Below the pieces are notes generated by a model. It was not told where the DNA came from. It saw only the letters and a list, made by a program, of their open reading frames with translations, and searched no databases. The position numbers and the translations under genes were made by a program. A DNA stretch of 64,000 bases, taken from DAITAZ01 sp036824045. Its GTDB lineage: Bacteria; Pseudomonadota; Gammaproteobacteria; Burkholderiales; Rhodocyclaceae. Numbering within the stretch: the first letter of the stretch is position 1; every line of letters starts with the position of its first letter. Positions 1 through 8,738 of this stretch are shown here, piece after piece. Where the stretch lies: contig DAITAZ010000010.1 of the NCBI GenBank assembly GCA_036824045.1, forward strand, positions 30,463 through 94,462, written 5' to 3'.

Positions 1-540
1 GTCCAGACGCAGCGTCATGCTCCGGGTAAGGCCCTCAAGGCTTGCGGCAAGCTGGGCCGAAGCCGCGCTCAGCCCATGCTGGAGCAGCTCCCGATCCGCC
101 CGGGCCTGCTCGGCCAGCGTGGTGAGGGTGCCGCGCGTCAGTTCCGAACGGAACTGTTCCTGCCGCGCCTCCAAGGCAGCGGAAAGCTCTGACAAGCGCA
201 GGGCCAGATCCTGGCGCTGCGCTTCAAGGCCGGCGCTCCCCTGGTGCCGCAAGGCCGCCACTGCGTCCTGCACGTTGTCGAACTCGTCCTCCAGCCGGCT
301 GCGCACCTGCGCAATCTGCTGCCCTGCCTGCTGGGCAACGCGGTCGGCTTGCTGCTGCATGCCACGGTAGAGTTCGCCCAGCAACACCTGTTGTTGCTGG
401 GCGAAAGCTTCGCCCTGTTCCCGCAGGAGATCCTCCGCCACGCGCCCGCCGCGCCCCGCCAGCCAGCCAATCCAGGCCAGGGCCACAATCAGGATCACCC
501 CCAGGGCCACAGCCAGCCCCCCGCTGATCGTTACCGACAA
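1..540 (-). CDS. Membrane-anchored coiled-coil protein, RmuC-like N-terminal part (partial)
   Basis: The gene runs off the left edge; 180 codons are visible. It starts at a TTG at 540, preceded by a purine-rich AGGGAGGGAAGG ribosome site. Residues about 7-28 form one hydrophobic transmembrane segment (ALGVILIVALAWIGWLAG). The rest is a long, Gln/Glu/Leu/Arg-rich helix typical of coiled coils. The layout and the last visible residues (SLEGLTRSMTLRLD) resemble the N-terminus of RmuC, a protein linked to limiting DNA inversion and recombination, but the conserved RmuC nuclease-like core would lie off the window, so the call is tentative. It could be another membrane-anchored coiled-coil protein. 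It is divergent from the EAL gene. A 116-aa frame inside it is a shadow. Confidence 0.5.
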   Translation of the reverse strand, partial: MSVTISGGLAVALGVILIVALAWIGWLAGRGGRVAEDLLREQGEAFAQQQQVLLGELYRGMQQQADRVAQQAGQQIAQVRSRLEDEFDNVQDAVAALRHQGSAGLEAQRQDLALRLSELSAALEARQEQFRSELTRGTLTTLAEQARADRELLQHGLSAASAQLAASLEGLTRSMTLRLD

Positions 541-633
541 GTCCTTCCCTCCCTATTCACCGCCCCCAGGGCGTCCCTAAAGCAGCCGCTGCGCAGCGCC
601 GTTATCAACACCAACTCCCTTAGGGCTGACCCC

Positions 634-1923
634 GTGAATGCGCCACTGACCTACGGTTCCCTGACCGCCGAAAGTACCATCATCGCTGCCCGCGATGTGG
701 GGACGGTGCTGGGCTTCGTTTCCCAGGACGACCGCCGCTTCTGGGCGCCGTTCGGCGGTTGCCGGGTCACCAGTCATTTCCAGCCCATCGTCAGCCCCAG
801 CCACCGCCGGGTCATTGGCCACGAGGGTCTGGTGCGCGCCACCAACGCCGCGGGCGAACCCGTTTCACCTTTTCACCTGATCGCGGCCGCAGCCCAGCGC
901 GATGAGTTGCAACTGCTGGACCGCATCTGCTGCAGCCTGCACATCGCCAACCACAGCCTGAGCCCCAGCCAGGACGACTGGCTGTTTCTCAACATGCACC
1001 CGGACGTATTCGTGCGGGCCAGGGAAACCGCGATCCTCGACTACCTGCTGGCGATCATGGGGCGTTATGGCTACGACCCGCGGCGCATCGTGATCGAAGT
1101 GCTGGAGCAGGCCATTACCGACAACGTCCAGTTCAGCGAAATCGTGGAGTACCTGCGCAGCATGGGCTGCCTGGTTGCACTGGACGACTTTGGCGCCGGC
1201 CATTCCAATTTCGACCGGGTCTGGCGCATCCGTCCCGAGATCGTCAAGCTGGATCGCTCCTACCCCTCCCAGGCCGCCCACGACCCACGGGCCAGGCGCC
1301 TGCTCCCCCAGATCGTGAGCTTGCTGCACGAAGCAGGCAGCATCGTGCTGATCGAAGGCGTGGAAACGGAAGAGCAAGCCCTCATCGCGCTGGAAGCGGA
1401 CGTGGACCTGATTCAGGGCTACCACTTCGCCCGCCCGGCACCCGATCCCGTCCAGCCCGACGCCCTCAAGCCCAGCCTCACCAGGCTGTGGGAGCGCTTC
1501 GCCTGCGAGAACCGGGAACTGGAACCGGCCTATGAATCCCTGCAGCCCTACCTCAATCACCTGAGTCAGGCCGCGGACCTGCTCGCCGAGGGGCAGACCA
1601 TGGAGCAGGCGTGCGCCGGCTTTCTCGGGCTGGAGCGGGCCAACACCTGCTACCTGCTCGACAGCAGCGGCGTTCAGATCAGCTCCACCCTGCGCCGCCC
1701 GGGCGCACGCAACGGCACCCGCTTCAGTACCATGGGCGCGGTGGTGGGCACCAACTGGTCTCGCCGCGGCTACTTCCGGCGCGCCTTGGCCAACCTCAAC
1801 CACGTGCAATACAGCCGCCCCTACCTGTCGCTGGACAGCGGCGAACTGTGCAAAACGGTCTCCATTGCCTTCGTCAGCCACGGCCACTGCTACGTACTGT
1901 GCGGCGACATGTCCTGGAGCTGA
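634..1923 (+). CDS. EAL-domain c-di-GMP phosphodiesterase with C-terminal sensor-like domain
   Basis: The start is the GTG at 634 (VNAPLTYGSL). The frame stays open further upstream, but that part overlaps the divergent gene and looks non-coding. The 429-aa protein has an EAL domain (about residues 45-270) that should hydrolyse cyclic di-GMP to pGpG. The signature is complete: EGLVR in place of EALLR, FLNMHP, VIEVLE, ALDDFGAGHSNF, VKLD, IEGVE and IQGYHFARP, so the Mg-binding acids and catalytic lysine are present. There is no GGDEF domain. The last ~130 residues (TCYLLDSSGVQI, WSRRGYFRRAL, YLSLDSGELC, LCGDMSW) look like the Cache/YkuI-type sensory domain that follows EAL in many proteobacterial proteins. 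No signal peptide or membrane helix is visible, so it is likely cytoplasmic. It is a possible local brake on c-di-GMP, relevant because PGA synthesis elsewhere in the window is normally c-di-GMP dependent. Confidence 0.9.
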   Translation: MNAPLTYGSLTAESTIIAARDVGTVLGFVSQDDRRFWAPFGGCRVTSHFQPIVSPSHRRVIGHEGLVRATNAAGEPVSPFHLIAAAAQRDELQLLDRICCSLHIANHSLSPSQDDWLFLNMHPDVFVRARETAILDYLLAIMGRYGYDPRRIVIEVLEQAITDNVQFSEIVEYLRSMGCLVALDDFGAGHSNFDRVWRIRPEIVKLDRSYPSQAAHDPRARRLLPQIVSLLHEAGSIVLIEGVETEEQALIALEADVDLIQGYHFARPAPDPVQPDALKPSLTRLWERFACENRELEPAYESLQPYLNHLSQAADLLAEGQTMEQACAGFLGLERANTCYLLDSSGVQISSTLRRPGARNGTRFSTMGAVVGTNWSRRGYFRRALANLNHVQYSRPYLSLDSGELCKTVSIAFVSHGHCYVLCGDMSWS

Positions 1924-1927
1924 GCGC

Positions 1928-4408
1928 CTAGCCGGCCGTTCCCCTGAGCGCGGGCAACACCGGGCGCCGCCGCGCCCCCGCCGTGCCCCAGTAGCCCAGC
2001 ACCGCACATCCGGCCGCTCCGGCCAGCAGGCCAGCCAGCAGCGGCCACAAAGGCGGCAGATAACCCAGATCAAACACCAGCCGCGCCAGCAGCCAGCCCA
2101 TCAGACTTGCTCCAGCCGCCCCCAGCACACCGGCTGCACCACCCAGCGCCAGGAATTCGGCCACCACCGCCTGCCGCAATTGCCGGTCCCGCGCGCCCAG
2201 CACCCGCAGGATGGCCAGTTCCCGGCAACGTTCGTCGTGGGTCGCCTGCAGGGCTGCCGCCATGACCAACGCCCCGGCCACCAGCGCGAACAGGAACACG
2301 AACTGCACCGCGCGGCCCAACTGCTCCAGCACCGCCCGGAACTGGCCGATCATGGCTGCCGTATCAATCACCGTCAGATTGGGGTACTGCCGCAGCAGTT
2401 CTGCCATGCGCGGTGATTCGCCCTCCGGCAGATGAAAGGCCGTGATGTAGCTCGCCGGGTAAGTGGAGAGCAACCGCGGGGGGGCGATCACAAAGAAATT
2501 GACCCGCATGGAATCCCACTCCAGCTTGCGCAGGCTGCTCACCCGGGCAACCACCGTCTCGCCGCCGATGTCAAAGCTCAACGCATCCCCGAGCCGGATA
2601 CCCAAGGTCTGAGCCAGGCCCTGCTCCACCGAAAAACCCTCCCCCTCAGGCCCGTGCCAGCGCCCCTGCAGCACCTGGTTTCCCCCGGGCAACTGATCGC
2701 TCCAGGAAAGGTTGAACTCCCGCTCCACCAGCCGCTGGGCGCGTTCCTCCCGGTAAGCCTCGGGCACCACCGGCGTACCGTTCAGGGCACTCAGGCGCCC
2801 CCGCACCATCGGCAGCAACTGGGGTGGCCCCGGCAGGGCGGCCAGATGCCGGGCTACACCTTCCCGCTGCTCGGGCTGGATATTGACGATGAAACGGTTG
2901 GGCGCATCGGCCGGCATGCTCTGCCGCCAGTGGGCGAGGAGGTCGTCCCGCAGAACCGTGAGCAACATGAGTGCCGTCACCCCCACCGCCAGCGCTACCA
3001 TTTGCAGCACACTCAAACCCCGCCGACGCACCAGCGCGGCAATCCCCAAACGCCAACCGGACCCGCCACCGGCTCGCAGCCCGGCAAGCAGGCGCAGCAG
3101 CCCGGCCCCCAGCAGCGCATACGCCGCGCCCAGGGCCAGGAAACCCAGCGCCACCGCGGCCCCGAGCTTGATGTCCGCCGCCAGCCAAATGGCAAGAGCC
3201 CCCAGGGTCAGCACCGCCAACCCGGCAGCCAGCCCGCCGCTACGCTCCGTCCCGCCCCACTCCCGCCGCAGCACCCGCACGGTGGACACCCGGCCCAGGC
3301 GCAGCAGTTGAGGGAGCACAAACCCCGCCAGCAACACCAGCCCGGCACTCAACCCTTGCAGGGCGGGGGCAAGCGACGGCGCCGGCAGACTGCCATTGAC
3401 CAGATCCGCCAGCATGGCCACCAGCGCTCCGTGCAAAGCGTAGCCCACGCCGACGCCCAAGGCGCCCGCCAAGCCCCCAAAGCACAGAAACTCCAGACCG
3501 AGCACACCCAACACTTGGCGGCGGGTGGCCCCCAGGCAGCGCATCACCGCGCAGCCGTCCAGATGGCGCTCCATGTAACGCCGGGCAGCAAGCCCCACAG
3601 CCACCCCCGCGAGCACCATGGCCATCAGCGCCGCAAGGCGGAGAAAGCGCTGGGCGCGATCCAGCGCGCTGCGCACCTCAGGCCGGGCATTGCGCACATC
3701 CTCGAGGCTCTCCCCCCGCGCTAGGCGCGCCTTGGCCCATTCCCGGTAACGCTGGACGGCCGGCTCCGCCCCCGCCAGATGCAGCCGGTACCAGATGCGG
3801 CTGCCCGGCTGCACCAGGCCGGTAGCGGGAAGATCGGCCAGATTCATCATCAGCCGCGGCACCAGGGCAAAGAAGTTTGCCCCGCGATCGGGCTCGAAGG
3901 TCAGCACCGCGCCCACCCGCAGCCGACTGTAGCCGACGACCACCTCCGCTCCCGGCCGGGCCCCCAGGACGCCTGCCAGCCGCTCGTCCAGCCACACCTC
4001 GCCCACAGCGGGCGCCTGCGCCGGCCGCTCGGGGGTACCCGGACCATCGCTGACCCGCAGGCCACCCCGCAGCGGATAGCCGCTCTCCACGGCCTTGACC
4101 CCTGCCAGCTGGTTGTTGTCGCCCACGGCCACCATGCTGGTGAAGGACCAGCTCTGCAAGGCGGCCAGTCCTTCAGCCCTGGCCTGTTCCAGCAAAGGCG
4201 GAGGAATGGGGTGATCGCTGGTGAGCAAGGCGTCGCCCCCCAGCAACTGGGCGGCTTCCAGTTCCAGCATGCGGCTCAAGCGGTCGGCAAACACCGAAAC
4301 GGCGGTGAGCGCAGCCACGGCCAGCACCAGAGCCAGACCAAGCAACTGCAGTTCGCCCGCGCGCCAGTCGCGCCGGAGCATGCGCCAAGCCAGCGGGAAG
4401 GCAATCAC
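1928..4408 (-). CDS. FtsX-family ABC transporter permease (YbbP-like)
   Basis: An 826-aa inner-membrane protein with the two-part FtsX/MacB layout of YbbP. There is an N-terminal helix (LGLALVLAVAALTAVSVFA), a periplasmic domain, a block of helices, a second extracytoplasmic domain (about 500-680) and three C-terminal helices. The N-terminus (MIAFPLAWRMLRRDWRAGEL) matches the start of YbbP proteins, and the length is close to E. coli YbbP (about 800). In E. coli it pairs with the ATPase YbbA, next to the esterase TesA. No ATPase or esterase gene lies beside it here. It overlaps radA by 4 bp (ATGA), so it is the last gene of an alr-radA-permease operon. The substrate is unknown; lipid or lipoprotein-related export is the usual guess. 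Confidence 0.85.
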   Translation of the reverse strand: MIAFPLAWRMLRRDWRAGELQLLGLALVLAVAALTAVSVFADRLSRMLELEAAQLLGGDALLTSDHPIPPPLLEQARAEGLAALQSWSFTSMVAVGDNNQLAGVKAVESGYPLRGGLRVSDGPGTPERPAQAPAVGEVWLDERLAGVLGARPGAEVVVGYSRLRVGAVLTFEPDRGANFFALVPRLMMNLADLPATGLVQPGSRIWYRLHLAGAEPAVQRYREWAKARLARGESLEDVRNARPEVRSALDRAQRFLRLAALMAMVLAGVAVGLAARRYMERHLDGCAVMRCLGATRRQVLGVLGLEFLCFGGLAGALGVGVGYALHGALVAMLADLVNGSLPAPSLAPALQGLSAGLVLLAGFVLPQLLRLGRVSTVRVLRREWGGTERSGGLAAGLAVLTLGALAIWLAADIKLGAAVALGFLALGAAYALLGAGLLRLLAGLRAGGGSGWRLGIAALVRRRGLSVLQMVALAVGVTALMLLTVLRDDLLAHWRQSMPADAPNRFIVNIQPEQREGVARHLAALPGPPQLLPMVRGRLSALNGTPVVPEAYREERAQRLVEREFNLSWSDQLPGGNQVLQGRWHGPEGEGFSVEQGLAQTLGIRLGDALSFDIGGETVVARVSSLRKLEWDSMRVNFFVIAPPRLLSTYPASYITAFHLPEGESPRMAELLRQYPNLTVIDTAAMIGQFRAVLEQLGRAVQFVFLFALVAGALVMAAALQATHDERCRELAILRVLGARDRQLRQAVVAEFLALGGAAGVLGAAGASLMGWLLARLVFDLGYLPPLWPLLAGLLAGAAGCAVLGYWGTAGARRRPVLPALRGTAG

Positions 4409-5769
4409 GCCAGCTCCCGCAGCCGGTCAATGGCCTGCTCGATACGGTCCAGAGCAATCACCTCCAGCCCCGGGATGGGCTGCCGAGGCACATTGGCACT
4501 GGGAATCAGAGCCCGCGTGAAGCCCAGTTTGGCGGCCTCCTTCAGCCGCTCCTGCCCCCGGGGGGCAGGTCTGATTTCGCCAGCCAGGCCCACTTCGCCA
4601 AACGCCACCAACTTGCCCGGCAAAGGGCGATCCCGCAAGGAGGAGACGATGGCCAGCAGCACTGCCAGATCCGCCGCCGGCTCCGTAATCTTGACGCCCC
4701 CCACGGCGTTCACGAACACATCCTGGTCGTAGCACACGATGCCCGCGTGCCGGTGCAGCACCGCGAGCAGCATGGCCAGCCGGTTTTGCTCCAGGCCCAC
4801 CGACAGACGCCGGGGCGAGGGCGTGTGGGCGGCGTCCACCAGCGCCTGGATTTCCACCAGTAGCGGGCGTGTCCCCTCCTGGGTGACCAGCACGCAGGAA
4901 CCCGCCACATCCTGGGCGTGGCGGGACAGGAAGATGGCGGAAGGGTTGCTCACCCCTTTGAGCCCCCGGTCCGTCATGGCGAACACACCCAGTTCGTTCA
5001 CCGCGCCAAAACGGTTCTTGAAAGCCCGCACCAACCGGAAGGAGGAATTGGTGTCGCCTTCAAAATAAAGCACCGTATCCACGATGTGTTCAAGCACCCG
5101 GGGTCCGGCCAGGGCGCCTTCCTTGGTCACATGCCCTACCAGGATGATCACCGTGCCGCTTTGCTTGGCCTGACGGGTGAGTTGCGCCGCGCATTCGCGC
5201 ACCTGCGCCACCGAGCCGGGCGCTGACTGCAGGGCCTCGGAGTACAGCGTCTGGATGGAATCGACCACCGCGATCCGCGGCGCCTCCTGGCGCAGCGTTG
5301 CCAGCACCCGTTCCAGCTGGATTTCAGCCAGCAACAATAACCCAGCGGTTTCCAACTGAAGGCGCTGGGCACGCAAGGCCACCTGCTCGCCGGACTCCTC
5401 ACCGCTCACGTAGAGCACCTTGTGCTGACCCGCAAGGCCTGCCAGGGCCTGCAACAAGAGCGTGGATTTGCCAATGCCTGGGTCGCCGCCGATCAACACG
5501 ACCCCGCCGGTCACCAGCCCGCCGCCCAACACCCGGTCGAACTCTTCGATACCCGTGGGTATGCGGGGCGATTCGCCCGGCTGGATATGGGCCAGCGCCT
5601 GCAACTGCCCGCTTCCCGCCGCCACGGATTGGAAACGCCCCGCCGGAGCGGCCTCCACCAGGGTCTCCGCCAGCGTGTTCCAGGCGCCACACTGGGGGCA
5701 CTGCCCCTGCCATTTGGGCGCGCGTCCTCCGCAATCGCTGCAGACGTAAGCGCTGCGGGCCTTGCTCAA
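4405..5769 (-). CDS. radA: DNA repair protein RadA
   Basis: A 454-aa RecA-related ATPase that promotes branch migration in recombinational repair. The N-terminal zinc finger has Cys10, Cys13, Cys24 and Cys27. Walker A is GGDPGIGKST (94-103). The RadA-specific KNRFG motif is at 252-256. The C-terminal third is the Lon-protease-like domain (VFVNAVGGVKITEPAADLA). The length equals the family norm (about 455). It overlaps alr by 4 bp upstream and the FtsX-type permease by 4 bp downstream, which indicates translational coupling. Confidence 0.97.
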   Translation of the reverse strand: MSKARSAYVCSDCGGRAPKWQGQCPQCGAWNTLAETLVEAAPAGRFQSVAAGSGQLQALAHIQPGESPRIPTGIEEFDRVLGGGLVTGGVVLIGGDPGIGKSTLLLQALAGLAGQHKVLYVSGEESGEQVALRAQRLQLETAGLLLLAEIQLERVLATLRQEAPRIAVVDSIQTLYSEALQSAPGSVAQVRECAAQLTRQAKQSGTVIILVGHVTKEGALAGPRVLEHIVDTVLYFEGDTNSSFRLVRAFKNRFGAVNELGVFAMTDRGLKGVSNPSAIFLSRHAQDVAGSCVLVTQEGTRPLLVEIQALVDAAHTPSPRRLSVGLEQNRLAMLLAVLHRHAGIVCYDQDVFVNAVGGVKITEPAADLAVLLAIVSSLRDRPLPGKLVAFGEVGLAGEIRPAPRGQERLKEAAKLGFTRALIPSANVPRQPIPGLEVIALDRIEQAIDRLRELA

Positions 5770-6854
5770 GGCTGGCTCCGGCCAACCACGGCCACCGGTA
5801 CCCGGGGCGCGAGGGCACAGAAAAGCTCATAACTGATGGTGCCCGCCGACGTCGCCACTTCGTCCGCGGCCAGCCCCTCGCCCCACAGGACGACAGGGGT
5901 TCCGACGCGGGCCTCCGGCAGCGCCGACAGATCCACCGCCAGCATGTCCATGGACACCCGCCCGAGCGTGCGGGTACGCTGCCCACCCACCAGCACCGGC
6001 GTTCCCGTTGGCGCGTGGCGCGGATAGCCGTCCGCATAGCCGCAGGCCACCACGCCGACCCGCATGGGCCGATCGGCGGCAAATGTGCCGCCATAGCCGA
6101 CCCGCTCCCCTGGCTGCAGATCCTGGAGGCCAATGATCTCGCTGGAGAGCGTCATCACCGGCCGCAGCCCCAGAGCCTGGGCACTCGCCTGGTCAGGGAA
6201 GGGAGAGCCGCCATAAAGCATGATGCCTGGACGAACCCACGCCCCCGCCGCCTCTGGAACACGCAGGATCGTCGCCGAATTGGCCACTGACCAGGGAAGA
6301 CCCGCATCCCCCGTCGTCCGCCGGAACAGATCGAACTGACCGGAGATGCCCCGCGCCCCATCCGCATCGGCAAAGTGAGTCATCAAGGTGAGCGCGGCCA
6401 CGTTGGGGTGGTGGCGCAGCCGGGCCAGCGCCGCCAGGAATGCGTCCGGCGTCAGTCCGAGCCGGTTCATGCCGCTGTTCATCTTGAGCATCACCGAGAC
6501 CGGCCGCGACAGCCGGGCGCGGGTGAGCATTTCCACCTGCTCGCTGCAATGCACGGCGGTCGCCAGATCCAGTTCGGCAACAAGGGGCAGGTCCCTGGGC
6601 TGGAAAAAGCCTTCGAGCAGGAGCAAGGGTTGGGTGGCACCTGCCTGGCGCAAGGCTACCGCTTCGGCCAGATCGAGCATGGCAAAGCCGTCCGCTGCAT
6701 CCTTGAGCGCCGCGTAGGCGCGCAGCAGGCCGTGCCCATACGCATTGGCCTTGACCACGGCCCAGGCGCGAGCGCCGGGGGCATGGGCCTGGGCCAGCCG
6801 GTAGTTGTGAAGCAAGGCGGAAAGATCAATGTGGGCCTGGATCGGACGCGGCAT
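5766..6854 (-). CDS. alr: Alanine racemase
   Basis: A 362-aa PLP enzyme that interconverts L- and D-alanine for peptidoglycan synthesis. The PLP lysine is Lys35 in VVKANAYGHG. The catalytic tyrosine lies in the ERVGYGGTF motif of the C-terminal beta domain, followed by VGVVACGYADGYPR. Length and N-terminus match Alr/DadX. It heads a tight operon with radA and the permease. No strong ribosome site is visible before the ATG. Confidence 0.96.
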   Translation of the reverse strand: MPRPIQAHIDLSALLHNYRLAQAHAPGARAWAVVKANAYGHGLLRAYAALKDAADGFAMLDLAEAVALRQAGATQPLLLLEGFFQPRDLPLVAELDLATAVHCSEQVEMLTRARLSRPVSVMLKMNSGMNRLGLTPDAFLAALARLRHHPNVAALTLMTHFADADGARGISGQFDLFRRTTGDAGLPWSVANSATILRVPEAAGAWVRPGIMLYGGSPFPDQASAQALGLRPVMTLSSEIIGLQDLQPGERVGYGGTFAADRPMRVGVVACGYADGYPRHAPTGTPVLVGGQRTRTLGRVSMDMLAVDLSALPEARVGTPVVLWGEGLAADEVATSAGTISYELFCALAPRVPVAVVGRSQP

Positions 6855-7001
6855 GGCTGAGGTGCGAGTGAGGAGAACCCGATGTTACCCCAGTGACGCC
6901 GCACCGCAGCAGCACCGGGCACGCCTGACACTTGCGCGGTGCTTTCAGAACAGCATTAACGCCTTCATGGTATAAACCGCGTCTGTTGCCTGAGGAGGGG
7001 A

Positions 7002-7016
7002 GCGGTTACAAACCGC
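7002..7016 (+). promoter_or_regulatory. Perfect hairpin between a strong SD-like tract and the lplT start codon
   Basis: GCGGTT-ACA-AACCGC is a 6-bp perfect stem with a 3-nt loop. It sits between a strong purine tract (GAGGAGGGG, 6992-7000) and the ATG at 7030. Unfolded, the tract is about 29 nt from the start codon; folded, the remaining spacing drops to about 14 nt. A TATAAA hexamer lies upstream at 6971-6976. The stem is seen directly; a role in translation is inference. Confidence 0.4.
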
Positions 7017-7029
7017 GACATAAAAACGA

Positions 7030-8292
7030 ATGGGCGTAGGCTTTTACATCATCATGGTGGCGCAGTTTTTCTCTGCGCTCGCTGACAACGCATTGCTCAT
7101 TGCGGCCATTGCCATCCTGCGGGACATGAAAGCCCCAGCGGAATACGAGCCGCTGCTCAAGCTGTTTTTTACCGTCTCTTATGTGGTGCTGGCAGCTTTC
7201 GTAGGCGCCTTTGCCGATTCCATGCCCAAGTGGCGGGTGATGTTCATCAGCAATGCCATCAAGATTCTGGGCTGCAGCATGATGTTCTTCGACGTGCATC
7301 CCCTGCTGGCCTATGCCGTGGTGGGCCTGGGCGCAGCAGCCTATTCCCCCGCCAAATACGGCATCCTGACCGAGTTGCTGCCCCACCGCCTGCTGGTGGT
7401 GGCCAATGGCTGGATCGAGGGCCTTACAGTAGGTGCCATCATTCTCGGCACCGGGCTGGGGGGCCTGCTGGTCAGCCCTTCGGTCTCCGGCACCCTGCTC
7501 GCTTTGGATTTCCCCCTCATCGAGACAGGTGTCGATACGGTCCCGGAAATGTGTATTGCGGTGATCGGCGTGCTCTACCTGCTGGCTGCGGTCTTCAACC
7601 GCTACATCCCGGATACGGGCGTGGACCACAAGCCCCTGAAGAGCAACCCCATGTATTTGATACATGACTTCAACCACTGCCTCAGGCTGCTGTGGCGCGA
7701 CAAACTGGGCCAGATTTCGTTGGCCGTCACCACCCTCTTCTGGGGCGCCGGAGCAACGCTGCAGTTCATCGTGATCAAGTGGGCGGAGAAATCGCTCAAC
7801 ATGAATCTCTCCAAGGCGAGCATCCTGCAGGCGGTGGTGGCCATCGGCGTGGCCGCCGGGGCCGTGGCCGCCGCCAAGATGGTATCCATGCGCCAGTCGG
7901 TGAAGGTCATCCCCCTGGGCATCGCCATGGGTTTGATCGTGATCGTGATGAATGGGGTGCACGAGCTGTGGATCGCCGTTCCGCTGCTGGTGATCGTGGG
8001 CGCCCTGGCAGGATTCTTCGTGGTGCCCATGAACGCGCTGCTGCAGCACCGGGGGCACATCCTGATGGGCGCCGGTCACTCCATCGCAGTGCAGAACTTC
8101 AACGAGAACCTCTCCATCCTGATGATGACCGGGCTTTATGCCCTGCTGATCAAGCTGGATTTTTCCATCTACACGGTCATCACCCTGTTCGGGCTGTTTG
8201 TCTCCGGCACCATGTATCTGGTCAAACGCCGGCACGAGGCCAACCAACGGGAATTCGACTCGGTGAGCCAGCTGGAAAACCTGAAGCACTGA
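7030..8292 (+). CDS. lplT: Lysophospholipid transporter LplT (MFS)
   Basis: A 420-aa inner-membrane carrier with about 12 hydrophobic segments. The N-terminus (GFYIIMVAQFFSALADNALL) and the segment YSPAKYGILTELLP are hallmarks of LplT. In E. coli it flips lysophosphatidylethanolamine inward for reacylation by Aas. The ATG is fixed by an in-frame TAA at 7021. No Aas-type acyltransferase is adjacent, so the remodelling partner must be elsewhere. It is divergent from alr and convergent with the DUF2237 gene. Confidence 0.92.
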   Translation: MGVGFYIIMVAQFFSALADNALLIAAIAILRDMKAPAEYEPLLKLFFTVSYVVLAAFVGAFADSMPKWRVMFISNAIKILGCSMMFFDVHPLLAYAVVGLGAAAYSPAKYGILTELLPHRLLVVANGWIEGLTVGAIILGTGLGGLLVSPSVSGTLLALDFPLIETGVDTVPEMCIAVIGVLYLLAAVFNRYIPDTGVDHKPLKSNPMYLIHDFNHCLRLLWRDKLGQISLAVTTLFWGAGATLQFIVIKWAEKSLNMNLSKASILQAVVAIGVAAGAVAAAKMVSMRQSVKVIPLGIAMGLIVIVMNGVHELWIAVPLLVIVGALAGFFVVPMNALLQHRGHILMGAGHSIAVQNFNENLSILMMTGLYALLIKLDFSIYTVITLFGLFVSGTMYLVKRRHEANQREFDSVSQLENLKH

Positions 8293-8305
8293 CCATCCCC
8301 GGGCC

Positions 8306-8707
8306 TCAAGCCAGATCCACGGCGTGGCGCTTGAGGTCCTCCAGGCGAGTGTATTGGAGCGCGCCTTCGTGGGTCGACAGCAACATCACCCGCGGTGCCG
8401 CGCCCGCCTGCAGGGCCTCCTGCCAGCGTGGGGCGCACAGGCACCAGCGCTGGCCGGGCTGGAGTCCGGGGAAGTCCACCTCCGGCCGCGGAGTGGACAG
8501 ATCGTTGCCCCGGGATTTGGAAAAGTGCAGGAACGCTGCGTCCAGCACCACGCAAACCGTGTGCGAGCCCGCATCCTGGAATGAAGTGTCACAGCAGCCA
8601 TTGCGGAAAAACCCGGTCAGCGGCCTGAAGGAACAGGGCTCCAGCGGGCCGCCCAACACATTGCGGGCGCCCGGCTGCCCAGGCTGGCGAGGCCAATCCC
8701 GATTCAC
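8306..8707 (-). CDS. DUF2237 family protein
   Basis: A 133-aa protein from a GTG at 8707, preceded by GGGAGA at proper spacing. The frame extends upstream, but that part is not family-like. It matches the DUF2237 pattern along its whole length: NVLGGPLEPCSF, TGFFRNGCC, GSHTVC, FSKSRGNDLSTPRPE, GQRWCLCAPRWQEA and THEGALQY. These are small cytoplasmic proteins with conserved cysteines and no established function. It is likely a single-gene unit; the pip gene behind it starts on the same strand about 1 kb upstream. Confidence 0.9.
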   Translation of the reverse strand: MNRDWPRQPGQPGARNVLGGPLEPCSFRPLTGFFRNGCCDTSFQDAGSHTVCVVLDAAFLHFSKSRGNDLSTPRPEVDFPGLQPGQRWCLCAPRWQEALQAGAAPRVMLLSTHEGALQYTRLEDLKRHAVDLA

Positions 8708-8738
8708 GTGTTTCTCCCGGTGAGGTTTGCGGGCAAGC

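Noticed and set aside
138..488. 116-aa minus-strand frame at the left edge
   Set aside because: Wrong frame; the gene is the 180-codon frame from the TTG at 540, which has a good ribosome site, a membrane helix and coiled-coil sequence.
2432..3724. 430-aa open frame opposite the FtsX-type permease
   Set aside because: Gln/His/Pro-rich shadow; the minus-strand permease is certain.
7006..8289. 427-aa open frame opposite lplT
   Set aside because: His/Gln-rich antisense shadow of a clear transporter.
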